A stretch of 37,055 nt of DNA from Acidobacteriota bacterium (lineage in GTDB: Bacteria; Acidobacteriota; Polarisedimenticolia; J045): the NCBI GenBank assembly GCA_025456425.1, contig JALOKP010000056.1, forward strand, positions 1-37,055, read 5' to 3'. The number at the start of each line of letters is the position of its first letter. Within the stretch, counting starts at the first letter, position 1. The position numbers and the translations under genes are program-made. The notes under the pieces are model-generated. The model made no database searches. It saw only the letters and a list, made by a program, of their open reading frames with translations, and had not been told where the DNA came from. Positions 16,741 to 24,124 of this stretch are shown piece by piece.

Positions 16741-17772
16741 TCAGGCGGCCTTGACCGCGCTGATGGCCTGGACCAGCGCGCCGCCCAGGATCTGCTCGCC
16801 GCACAGGCAAGGAAGCTGCGTCATCGCCTCGACCTCGGCGCGGCCGAGCGGGCTGTTGGCGACCGGCCCGGCGGTCGCCAGGACCGTGTACCCCATCGTC
16901 CGCAGCATGCGGACGCCGCTCTCGCACGACAGGCTGTCGGGCGCAGCGTAGGTCACGGCGTCGACCGACTCGCGCACCAGCGGGTCCTCGAGCAGCATCC
17001 GCGTCTCGCGCTGCACGATCCCGTCGGCGATCTCGTAGACCAGGTAGTCGGGCTGGTCGGCACGCAGGGCCCACGTAATCTCGCGCCAGATCGCGAGCAG
17101 CTCGTCCCGGCTGCAGCCGGCGGTCGAGGGCCAGCCGGCCCAGGTGAAGTCGAGCACTCGGCCGGCTCCGGCGTCCTCGAGCAGGCTGGGGTCCTTGCGG
17201 CAGGCGGTCCCGGTGATCTTCGCTGCGCTGACGCGAAGTCCGGCCGTCGCCAGGCTGCGGACGAGCTGGGCCGCGGTCGTCGTCTTGCCGGCATTCATCG
17301 AGGCGCCCAGCGAGAGCACGATCCGGGGCCGCGGGGCGTGGAGCGGCCGGGCGGTGGCGCGGCGGAAATCCCGCAGGTGGAGCGGCGTGCCGTCGTCGCC
17401 GGCCAGCCGCCCGAGCCACTCGACGACGGTCGGCTCCGCCATCCGCTCGTTCTTCGAGACGACCTCGCCGCAGACGCCGCCGATGCTCAGGATGTGCCCC
17501 AGCGGCCCGCGGCAGACCGCGGCCCCCTCGAACTGGTCGGTCGCGTAGCGGTGGCCGAGCGCCCCCACGAACAGGTCGTCCCGGAACAGCGCGATCCGCC
17601 GGCCGTCGACCGACTCGAGATCCTTGTGGCGGCCGATCGCGACGACGCGGCCCAGCAACAGGGCCCCGGGGTTCTCCTCCTCGACGACGGGGGCCAATCT
17701 GGTGAAGGCGGTGCGATCGACGAGGTGGGTCGCGTAGGGCCACTTGATGCGCTGGCTGCCGAAGGTCTCCAT
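16741..17772 (-). CDS. P-loop NTPase of unknown function (dethiobiotin-synthetase/DUF1611-like NTPase fold)
   Basis: 343 residues from ATG 17772 behind GAGGAGAG. Residues 1-140 form a beta-rich domain with ALFRDDLFVGALGHRYATDQ and SIGGVCGEVVSKN. The C-terminal half is an NTPase with Walker A GASMNAGKTT (Lys163), then AAKITGTACRKD and a possible second metal/NTP motif YLVYEIADG. The GxxxxGKTT loop followed by AAKxTG resembles SIMIBI-type ATPases that act on small molecules. Cysteines cluster near the C-terminus (CLCGEQ). First gene of the exporter/repeat-protein/barrel operon. I do not know its reaction; it could modify a cargo or act in regulation. Confidence 0.75.
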   Translation of the reverse strand: METFGSQRIKWPYATHLVDRTAFTRLAPVVEEENPGALLLGRVVAIGRHKDLESVDGRRIALFRDDLFVGALGHRYATDQFEGAAVCRGPLGHILSIGGVCGEVVSKNERMAEPTVVEWLGRLAGDDGTPLHLRDFRRATARPLHAPRPRIVLSLGASMNAGKTTTAAQLVRSLATAGLRVSAAKITGTACRKDPSLLEDAGAGRVLDFTWAGWPSTAGCSRDELLAIWREITWALRADQPDYLVYEIADGIVQRETRMLLEDPLVRESVDAVTYAAPDSLSCESGVRMLRTMGYTVLATAGPVANSPLGRAEVEAMTQLPCLCGEQILGGALVQAISAVKAA

Positions 17773-17811
17773 GGGTCGCTCTCCTCGACCCTCAGGACAT
17801 CGCGCCGGCGC

Positions 17812-17820
17812 GGCTGATAC
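17812..17820 (-). promoter_or_regulatory. Shared motif GTATCAGCC upstream of the P-loop/exporter operon
   Basis: Minus-strand GTATCAGCC about 40 bases before ATG 17772, inside the 86-base gap after the Crp/Fnr gene, followed by a GC-rich stretch. Identical over nine bases to the copy at 2663-2671. Its presence argues that this operon has its own promoter or regulator site. Confidence 0.3.
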
Positions 17821-17858
17821 ATCCGGCGCGTGACGTAAGCCACCGCCGGGAGCCGGCG

Positions 17859-18506
17859 CTACCCCTCCAGCCGCGAGCTGACCCCCGCCAGCCGGTCCGG
17901 GTCGACCACGACGATCGAGCCCCGCTCGAGCCGCACGCAGCCGCGCTGCTCGAGCCCCTTCAGCGCGCGCGAGACGACCTCGCGCGCGGTCCACAGGTCG
18001 GCCGCGATCTTCTCGTGCGTCATGTCCAGCCGTCCGGCTCCGGCGGTGCCGGGGCCGACCCGCGCGCGGTCGAGCAGGTAGGAGGCCAGCCGGTCGTCGA
18101 CCGACAGGTCCTGCGTGTCCTCGAGCAGCTCGATCAGCGCGCGCAGCCGCCGGGCCAGCACGCCGAGGAAGGTCGTGCGCAGGAACTCGTCCTGGGCGAA
18201 CAGCTTCCGGAACGCGGCGGCGGGCAGGGCCCAGCCGGTCGCCGCTTCGTCGGCCGCGGCGCTGGCGAGCAGCGGCTGCTCGCTGAGCGCGGCCAGCGAC
18301 GAGACCAGGCACAGCTCGCCGGGCACCACCCGGTAGAGCGTCCCCTCGCGGTCGCCGGGACGCGAGCGGAAGATCCGGACGCAGCCTTCGTCGAGCAGCG
18401 CGACCTGGCGGCAGGGCTCCTTCTCGACGAAGCAGGTCGAGCCGCGGCCGAGCGCGACCGGGCTGCCGTAGCGGCGGAAGAGGGTGGCCAGCGCGACGTT
18501 CATCAT
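17859..18506 (-). CDS. Crp/Fnr-family transcription regulator
   Basis: 215 residues; tandem ATG codons at 18506 and 18503. Residues about 15-120 form a cyclic-nucleotide-binding-type beta-roll (VALLDEGCVRIFRSRPGD, VVPGELCLVSSLAALSE). A dimerisation helix follows (LARRLRALIELLEDT), then the HTH_Crp winged helix with MTHEKIAADLWTAREVVSRA and LEQRGCVRLERGSIVVVD. Fnr-type clustered iron-sulfur cysteines are not obvious, although Cys occurs in the roll (CFVEKEPC), so redox sensing cannot be excluded. It sits 86 bases upstream of the P-loop/exporter operon in the same direction and divergent from the cytochrome group; either may be its target. Confidence 0.9.
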   Translation of the reverse strand: MMNVALATLFRRYGSPVALGRGSTCFVEKEPCRQVALLDEGCVRIFRSRPGDREGTLYRVVPGELCLVSSLAALSEQPLLASAAADEAATGWALPAAAFRKLFAQDEFLRTTFLGVLARRLRALIELLEDTQDLSVDDRLASYLLDRARVGPGTAGAGRLDMTHEKIAADLWTAREVVSRALKGLEQRGCVRLERGSIVVVDPDRLAGVSSRLEG

Positions 18507-18565
18507 GCCCGTTCTCCGCGGCCCGGGTCCCGCGAGCCGTCGCCCGGAAGAGGGCCGCCTCCCCC

Positions 18566-18574
18566 GCCTGATAC
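18566..18574 (-). promoter_or_regulatory. Shared motif GTATCAGGC upstream of the Crp/Fnr gene
   Basis: Minus-strand GTATCAGGC about 60 bases before the Crp/Fnr start, eight of nine bases like the other two copies and again followed by a G-rich run. It could be an autoregulatory site or a promoter element. It lies in the divergent gap shared with the cytochrome genes. Confidence 0.3.
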
Positions 18575-18686
18575 GCCGTTCCCGCGGCCCGGCGGGGCGG
18601 CTTAGCGGTAAGTCATTGGACCTCGGTCACAGACCCCGGGAATGGAATACGGCGATCCTCCCTCCTCTGCTGCGAGGAGGTTGCAG

Positions 18687-19105
18687 GTGGCGGTGTCCCC
18701 CACGCCCGAACGAGCGCCCGGCGCGGCGCGCGCCGTCACCCGGCTCGCGGCGATCCTGCTGGCTGCGCTTCCCGCGGCCTGCGAGAACCCCGACCCGCAC
18801 ATCTTCCCCGACCCGCTCGATCCGGGCGGTGGCGGCACGGTCAGCCTGGCGCGCGACGTGCAGCCGCTGTTCACGCTGCACTGCGTGGGCTGCCACGGTG
18901 GCGCCAGTCCCGAGGCGCAACTGACGCTGGAGTCGGGGCGCCTGTACGACCGGACGCTCGGCGCGGTCGGCGTCGCGAGCTGGGAGCTGCCGCCGCTGCT
19001 GCGGATCGAGCCGGGGGCGAGCGACCGCTCGTACCTCGCTCGCTCTCGCCCGGCGAGATCGAAATCATCCGGGAGTGGATCGATGACGGCGCGCGCGACA
19101 ACTGA
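18687..19105 (+). pseudogene. c-type cytochrome lipoprotein with an internal deletion and frameshift
   Basis: Start GTG 18687 follows GAGGAGG. The lipoprotein signal ends at LPAAC, and a heme site CVGCH lies in LFTLHCVGCHGG. Up to DRSYL (19037) the first frame holds. The expected family ending LSPGEIEIIREWIDDGARDN then appears in another frame (19043-19105, TGA). Between them the stretch that normally carries the axial-Met region is missing. The junction is the repetitive CTCGCTCGCTCTCG (19035-19048), a plausible slippage or deletion point. Without a shift the frame runs on in phase into the next cytochrome gene. Either a real disrupted gene, a recent gene fusion, or a sequencing/assembly indel. 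Confidence 0.65.
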
Positions 19106-20366
19106 CGCGCGCGGCGGCGCGCGGGGCGGCGGGCGCCGCGGCCGCGCCGCCGGCCTCGCGCTGGCCGCGACGCTGGCCGCGCTGGCGGCGCCGGCGGCGC
19201 GCGCGACGGCCGAGGCCGAGGCCTACGCCGCCGCGCAGCGCCTGGTCGAGGCGCGCTGCCTGGGCTGCCACGGGCCGGACGAGCCGGAAGCGGGACTGGA
19301 CCTCACGCCCGAGCGTTTGGCCCGCGCGACGGTCAACGTCCCCTCGCACACGCAGCCGGGACTGCGGCTGGTCGATCCCGGCCGGCCCGACCGGAGCGCG
19401 CTCTACCTCAAGACGCTGCCGGCAACCGAAGGCCACTACCGCGGCCCGCGGATGCCGATGCGCGCAGCGCCGCTCGACGCGGCGGAAACGGCGGTGCTGA
19501 AGAACTGGATCGGCTCGTTCGACCCCGCGGTCTGGGGCGAGCCCGCACCGGCGGCCGCAGCCGAGGCAGCCCCGTCGGCCGAGTCGCGGGCGCCGGAGGG
19601 CTCGCGCCCCGTACCGATCTTCCAGGACACGCGGCTGCTCCAGCTCCCCACGACCGAGACGCTTGGGCCGACCGGGATCGAGACCCGCTTCCTGCACCGC
19701 TTCAAGGAGTCGGTGGAGGAGGCCGGGTGGTACGGCCTGGGCGGGCTCGACGGCGGCGCGTGGACCTCGTTGGGGGTCGCCGTCGGGCTCGGCCCGCGCT
19801 TCGACCTGGAGCTGCGGCGGACGAACCTCTTCAAGGACTGGGCGCTCAACGGGAAGCTCGCGCTCGCGACGCAGCGCCCCGACGGGTCGCCGCTCTCAGT
19901 CGCCGTCGAGCTGGGATACGAGTACCTGCAGGAGCGGAGCGCCGCCAACCGGAACCGCGTCTCGCTCTCGGTCCCGATCGCGCGGCGCTTCGGCGAGCGG
20001 CTCTCGCTGCTGGCGGTCCCGATGTATGCCTCGCGCGCCAACCCGTTCGACCCGGACGACACCGGGGGCACCGTCGCGCTGGGGCTCGGCGGCGAGTTCT
20101 GGCTCAACCCGCACCTCTCCCTGACGGGCGAGTGGATCGGCCAGCTCGCCGGGGTCGACCTTCCCTACCAGTCGGGCTCGGTCGCCTTCTCGATCTTCAC
20201 TTCGCGCCACATCTTCCGGCTCGTCCTGACCAACACCAGCGGCATGCACACCAGCCTCTACGCGCCGGGTGGCGAACTCGATTGGAGCGAGGGCGAGTTC
20301 CGGCTGGGCTTCAACATCGTGAGGACCTTCGACCGCGCCGGCTCGCGCCGCGCATCCGTCCCCTGA
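19083..20366 (+). CDS. c-type cytochrome fused to an outer-membrane beta-barrel (DUF5777-like)
   Basis: 427 residues from ATG 19083 behind GGGAG. An Arg-rich signal peptide ends near AARA-TAEA. The single heme site is C59-L-G-C62-H63, with a candidate axial Met in PRMPMRAAP and a typical ending AETAVLKNWIGSF (about residue 145). A Pro/Ala linker leads to a barrel domain (about 185-427) beginning FQDTRLLQLPTTETLGP, with alternating strands (VAVELGYEYLQERSAANRNR, GEFWLNPHLSLTGEWIGQLA). The order heme then barrel resembles, in architecture only, porin-cytochrome fusions such as Cyc2. It may pass electrons at the outer membrane with the cupredoxin encoded 18 bases downstream (inference). Confidence 0.85.
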   Translation: MTARATTDARGGARGGGRRGRAAGLALAATLAALAAPAARATAEAEAYAAAQRLVEARCLGCHGPDEPEAGLDLTPERLARATVNVPSHTQPGLRLVDPGRPDRSALYLKTLPATEGHYRGPRMPMRAAPLDAAETAVLKNWIGSFDPAVWGEPAPAAAAEAAPSAESRAPEGSRPVPIFQDTRLLQLPTTETLGPTGIETRFLHRFKESVEEAGWYGLGGLDGGAWTSLGVAVGLGPRFDLELRRTNLFKDWALNGKLALATQRPDGSPLSVAVELGYEYLQERSAANRNRVSLSVPIARRFGERLSLLAVPMYASRANPFDPDDTGGTVALGLGGEFWLNPHLSLTGEWIGQLAGVDLPYQSGSVAFSIFTSRHIFRLVLTNTSGMHTSLYAPGGELDWSEGEFRLGFNIVRTFDRAGSRRASVP

Positions 20367-20384
20367 GCCCCTGGAGGACCGACC

Positions 20385-21116
20385 ATGCGACGACTCCCGT
20401 TCCTGCTGTCCGCGGCGCTGCTGGCCGCCGGCCTATCCTTCGATGCGCCCGCCGTGCGGGCCCAGGTCGCCTGCCGCACCGCAAACTGCGCCAACGCCGC
20501 CACGCCACCCACCGCCTGCCAGCAGCGCGCCGTACCACGCCGCCTGGCGATTACCGTCGCCAGCTTCAGCTACACGCCGGACGCGCCGCGGATCGAGCCC
20601 GGCGATTGCGTCCTGTGGGACGCCTCGGGCGGCGTGCACAGCGCGGCCGCCGATTCCTGCCCCGACGACGGCGTGAACTCCTGCACCAGCCCCTCCCCAC
20701 CCACGTGCAAGTGGGACACCGGCAACATCTCCGCCCCGCCCAGCGCGAGCGTGGACGCGGTCTGCAGCTACGACGCGGTGGCCTTCCCCGGCAACACGAG
20801 CTGGGGCTTCTACTGCCGCCAGCACGACAACCCGTCCCACACCGGTTTCCCCGGGATGGCGGGCACGCTGCGCGTGACACCGCTGATCGTGCTGAGCGTC
20901 GGCCGCAGCGGGGCGACGGCGAACCTGTCGTGGACCGGCGGCGACGGTCAGTTCAAGGTGGAGATCGCGGCCAACGACCGGACCTTCCAGACCGGCCGAA
21001 GCACGACGAATCCGACCGGCGGCGCCTCGGGCACGAGCTACGCCGACGCGGTCGCGCCCCCCGCGGGAACGGCGCGCTTCTACCTGGTCCGCAACCGCCA
21101 GACCAACGAGACCTGA
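20385..21116 (+). CDS. Secreted cupredoxin (plastocyanin-like) with C-terminal Fn3-like module
   Basis: 243 residues; ATG 20385 behind GGAGG. The signal peptide ends near AVRA-QVAC. The cupredoxin domain (about 52-165) begins RRLAITVASFSYTPDAPRI. It carries a complete type 1 copper set: His85 (GGVHSA), Cys144 and His147 (FYCRQH) and Met158 (PGMAG). Eight further cysteines in the mature domain suggest disulfides. The C-terminal part (LSVGRSGATANLSWTGG ... ARFYLVRN) resembles the tails of the subtilase and the seven-repeat protein. It is likely a periplasmic or surface electron carrier, possibly the partner of the cytochrome-barrel protein just upstream. Confidence 0.88.
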   Translation: MRRLPFLLSAALLAAGLSFDAPAVRAQVACRTANCANAATPPTACQQRAVPRRLAITVASFSYTPDAPRIEPGDCVLWDASGGVHSAAADSCPDDGVNSCTSPSPPTCKWDTGNISAPPSASVDAVCSYDAVAFPGNTSWGFYCRQHDNPSHTGFPGMAGTLRVTPLIVLSVGRSGATANLSWTGGDGQFKVEIAANDRTFQTGRSTTNPTGGASGTSYADAVAPPAGTARFYLVRNRQTNET

Positions 21117-21126
21117 GCGCGACCCG

Positions 21127-21152
21127 CCGGCGCGCGGGCGCCCGCGCGCCGG
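21127..21152. terminator. Perfect 26-base palindrome between convergent genes
   Basis: The 26 bases are exactly self-complementary (core GGCGCGCGGGCGCCCGCGCG). They lie 10 bases after the cupredoxin stop and six before the pyrophosphatase stop. A hairpin here would work on either strand. There is no T-run, so it may be a bidirectional pause or terminator or a 3'-end stabiliser. Confidence 0.55.
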
Positions 21153-21158
21153 GCGCCG

Positions 21159-21695
21159 CTACGACGCCGTGCCGAAGGTCTCCGCGTACATCCGGAGGTT
21201 GTCTCGGATCGTCCGCCGCGCCTCGGCCGGGTCGAGGAAGTCGTGGACCTTGACCTCCTTCTCCTCGAGCTGCTTGTAGTCCTCGAAGAAGCGCCGCAGC
21301 TCGCGCAGCTTGTGGGGCGGGAGCTGCTCGAGCGAGTGGATGTCGGCCACCTCGGGGTCGTCGACGTGGACCGCGATGATCTTGTCGTCGAGCTTCCCCT
21401 GGTCGGTCATCCGCATCATCCCGACCGGCCGGGCCCGCATGATCGCGCGCGGCACGACCTCCTCCTGGCCCAGCACGAGGATGTCGAGCGGGTCGTTGTC
21501 GTCGCAGAAGGTGCGCGGGATGAAGCCGTAGTTGGCGGGGTAGTGGACCGCGCTGAACAGCACGCGGTCGACCTTCAGCAGGCCGCTCGCCTTGTCCAGC
21601 TCGTACTTGACCTTCGAGCCCTTCGGGATCTCGATCACCGCGTTGACCACCTCGGGACAGTCGTCGCCGGGCGGGACCTCGTGCCAGGGGTTCAT
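21159..21695 (-). CDS. ppa: Inorganic pyrophosphatase (family I)
   Basis: 178 residues, the normal length of bacterial soluble pyrophosphatase. It hydrolyses pyrophosphate to two phosphates in the cytoplasm and so drives biosynthesis. The family signature [10 protein letters not shown] is present with metal-binding Asp66 and Asp71. Other family stretches are [39 protein letters not shown] and the C-terminal [12 protein letters not shown] 21695 overlaps the aminopeptidase stop as ATGA, so the two are translated together. Confidence 0.97.
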   Translation of the reverse strand: MNPWHEVPPGDDCPEVVNAVIEIPKGSKVKYELDKASGLLKVDRVLFSAVHYPANYGFIPRTFCDDNDPLDILVLGQEEVVPRAIMRARPVGMMRMTDQGKLDDKIIAVHVDDPEVADIHSLEQLPPHKLRELRRFFEDYKQLEEKEVKVHDFLDPAEARRTIRDNLRMYAETFGTAS

Positions 21696-22843
21696 GCGCG
21701 TTTCACCCAGCGGCCGTCGCGCATCAGGGGCACGATCGCGCCGCCCTTCATGTGGAGGTCGACCGCCCGGACGTGCACGTCGGGCTGGACCTCCGGGATG
21801 TAGACCCGGTCGATGTGGACCACGCGGTCGGGCGCGCTGAACTGGTCCGGCCCGGTCACGCCGCCGAAGTGATCGCTGCGCCCGAAGGCGACGTGCAGCC
21901 CCAGCTTCTCGTCGAGCAGCAGCTCCCCCACCGGGGTGATCCCGTAGTCGGCGAGGATTCCCAGCCCCAGCTCCGCGACGTTGCGGTAGCCCGGCTCGCG
22001 CTCCATCTCGGCCCACTCGGCGCGCGCCACCTTGCCGTCGCCGAGCACCGCCGCGACCCGGTTGCCGGCGATCCGGTAGGCGAAGATCTCGCCCCCCAAC
22101 TGCAGCGGCAGCGTCCCCTCGCTGCGCGACGGGTCGCCCTCGATCTCCCCCTCGTAGGGGACGATGTAGCTCTCGCCCGACGGCAGGTTCCCGGCGACGC
22201 CGGGCTCGGCGATCATCCCGCCGCTGGCGTGGGCGGTGCGGTGCCGCAGGTCGAGGTAGAGGCGGTGGTCCTGCTCCAGCGCGGTGGTCGTGATCTCGGC
22301 CCCCTCCGCGGCGTCCAGCTCCTCCTTGAGCGCGCGGCAGCGCGAGTGGATCTCCATCCAGTCGAGCCGCAGCGCGGGAACCATCGCCTCCGAGAAGCCC
22401 GGCATCGTGGCCGCACGGAAGCGGTGGACGCGGGCGGCCAGCTTGAGCGGCGCGGTGGCGGAGAACTCGGTCGGCGCGAGCAGGATCTGGTGGCGCGCGT
22501 AGACCTCCTCGAACGGCGTCGCCTCGCCCGCCAGCTCGCCGGCGAGGCGCGGCAGCGGCCCCCCCGCGTGGAGGTGCGCGCCGGCCGGCAGGTCGGCGTT
22601 GTTGCGGCGCACGTTGCGGTAGTGGAAGAGCGAGACGCGTTCCAGGCCCAGCTCGCCCTTCGCCGCGTCGAGCCGCTCGGCCCAGCCGGCCGCCATCGCG
22701 CGGCGTGTGGCCCAGGCCGGGTTGTCGGGGGTGTGCTCGTCGGGCAGATCGACCAGCACGGCGAGCCCCCGGTCGTCGGGGTGGCGCTGGAAGACGCGGC
22801 GGACGAGGTGAACGAGTTCGGCTTCGGTCAGCGGCGCGGTCAT
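21692..22843 (-). CDS. Aminopeptidase, M29 (aminopeptidase T/AmpS) type
   Basis: 383 residues from ATG 22843. The C-terminal half holds the M29-type pattern: [18 protein letters not shown] (Glu), [13 protein letters not shown] (Glu), [17 protein letters not shown] (His) and VVHIDRVY (His and Asp), likely two-metal ligands. The family removes N-terminal residues from peptides in the cytoplasm. The N-terminal half is more divergent than classical M29. No signal peptide. Overlaps the pyrophosphatase gene by four bases. Confidence 0.8.
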   Translation of the reverse strand: MTAPLTEAELVHLVRRVFQRHPDDRGLAVLVDLPDEHTPDNPAWATRRAMAAGWAERLDAAKGELGLERVSLFHYRNVRRNNADLPAGAHLHAGGPLPRLAGELAGEATPFEEVYARHQILLAPTEFSATAPLKLAARVHRFRAATMPGFSEAMVPALRLDWMEIHSRCRALKEELDAAEGAEITTTALEQDHRLYLDLRHRTAHASGGMIAEPGVAGNLPSGESYIVPYEGEIEGDPSRSEGTLPLQLGGEIFAYRIAGNRVAAVLGDGKVARAEWAEMEREPGYRNVAELGLGILADYGITPVGELLLDEKLGLHVAFGRSDHFGGVTGPDQFSAPDRVVHIDRVYIPEVQPDVHVRAVDLHMKGGAIVPLMRDGRWVKRA

Positions 22844-23017
22844 GGGGCCCCCAGGCAGGTCATCGTAGCGCAGCGGCGGCACCGCGTCGCGCGGGACGCG
22901 CAGGCCCGGCGGCTGCGCGTCCGGGAGAGCAGGGGACCGCCTCGGACGGCCGCGGAGCTTGACCGGGCGGGCGGTTGGGGGGACTCTGGAAGCGGACGCG
23001 TTCCGGGGAGAAGCGTG

Positions 23018-23245
23018 ATGGTCCGTCCCAGGGTCTCGACACCCGCCGCGCGCGGCGCCGCGCCCGAGGTCCACTACCGCGCCGTGCAGCTCGACGGCGG
23101 CCGGCTGATGCCGATCGAGGTCCGCCTCGGCCGCCGCCTGCTGCGCACGATCCCCGCCGACGGCGACGAAGGCCAGGCGCTGCTCGCGTCGGGCAAGGTC
23201 GAGATCGTCCCCTACTCGGCCTGGGAGCGCGGCGTCGAGCACTGA
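23018..23245 (+). CDS. Small protein of unknown function
   Basis: 75 residues. ATG 23018 (GTG directly before it) follows GGGGAG. The protein is short and beta-rich (VHYRAVQLDGGRLMPIEVRL, GKVEIVPYSAW), with no signal peptide or membrane helix. It is the only plus-strand gene in this stretch, divergent from the aminopeptidase and convergent with the barrel gene. The amino-acid pattern is ordered and unlike a shadow frame. I do not recognise a family. Confidence 0.6.
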   Translation: MVRPRVSTPAARGAAPEVHYRAVQLDGGRLMPIEVRLGRRLLRTIPADGDEGQALLASGKVEIVPYSAWERGVEH

Positions 23246-23257
23246 ACGGCCGGCCGG

Positions 23258-24121
23258 TCAGAACGGCGCCCCGAGCACCAGCCGCACCGCGGGCACGCCC
23301 GATCCGAAGCGGTAGCTCAACCCGATCCGCGGCAGCGCCACGCCCCAGACCCGGACCGGCCGCACCGTCCCGACCGTGAACCCGGCCTCGAACTGATTGG
23401 CGAGCCCGAACCGCGTCCCGGGATCGCGCAGGAACGACAGGTCCTGCGTATAGAAGTAGGCGATCAGGAAGAAGCCCAGGTCGAGCTCCGCGCTGCCGAG
23501 GCAGACGCCGAGCGGATCGCGGGCCTCGATCGCCAGGTCGAGCTCGCCGTAGTTGTCGAAGCTGCCGAACCCCTCGAGCACGTTGCCGGCGTAGAACGGC
23601 CGCAGGCTGGCGCGCAGCAGCCTCCTGTCGTAGCGCTTCTCCCAGCGCGCGTCCAGTCCGCCCGCGAAGATCCAGCTCTGCTGGTCGGCGGCGAAGTCGA
23701 GCGCGACCCCGGCCTGGACCCAGGGGAAGAGCGTCCAGCCGCGGCGCAGCGGGATCGCCAGCTCGACGCCGGGCACGAAGCTGAGCGTGTTGACCGCCTC
23801 GGGCAGCCCCGACTCGAACAGGTCGTCCGGCTCGAAGTCGAAGAAGCCCAGCGTGACCGGGAGGATCAGCCCGACGCCGACGCCGCCGGGGCGCGGGGCG
23901 AGCAGCCCCACGCGCGGCGTGAACGTGTAGATCTGGATCGTGCGGCCCGAGATCGAGTAGATCCCCGAGCCGAGCAGCGCCGCGTAGGCGTAGTTGACCG
24001 GCGACTCCTCGAGCGTCGGCCCGCGCGGCTCCGGCCGGCCGCCCGCCTGCGCGCCCGGCGCGGTCAGCGCAGCCAGCGCGGCCAGCGCGGCGGCGAGTGG
24101 CGCGAGGAGTCCTCGCCGCAC
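23258..24121 (-). CDS. Outer-membrane beta-barrel protein of unknown function
   Basis: 287 residues from GTG 24121, three bases after the cca stop. The signal peptide is followed by strands with Gly and aromatic residues (VGLLAPRPGGVGVGLILPVT, GWTLFPWVQAGVALDF, LDLGFFLIAYFYTQDLSF). It ends with IGLSYRFGSGVPAVRLVLGA and a terminal Phe, as many outer-membrane barrels do. No conserved functional motif is visible. Likely last gene of the S55 peptidase/propeller/cca run. Confidence 0.75.
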   Translation of the reverse strand: MRRGLLAPLAAALAALAALTAPGAQAGGRPEPRGPTLEESPVNYAYAALLGSGIYSISGRTIQIYTFTPRVGLLAPRPGGVGVGLILPVTLGFFDFEPDDLFESGLPEAVNTLSFVPGVELAIPLRRGWTLFPWVQAGVALDFAADQQSWIFAGGLDARWEKRYDRRLLRASLRPFYAGNVLEGFGSFDNYGELDLAIEARDPLGVCLGSAELDLGFFLIAYFYTQDLSFLRDPGTRFGLANQFEAGFTVGTVRPVRVWGVALPRIGLSYRFGSGVPAVRLVLGAPF

Positions 24122-24124
24122 GGT

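Noticed and set aside
14968-17817. 949-residue plus-strand frame over the exporter and NTPase genes
   Set aside because: Shadow of two well-supported minus-strand genes; no motif.
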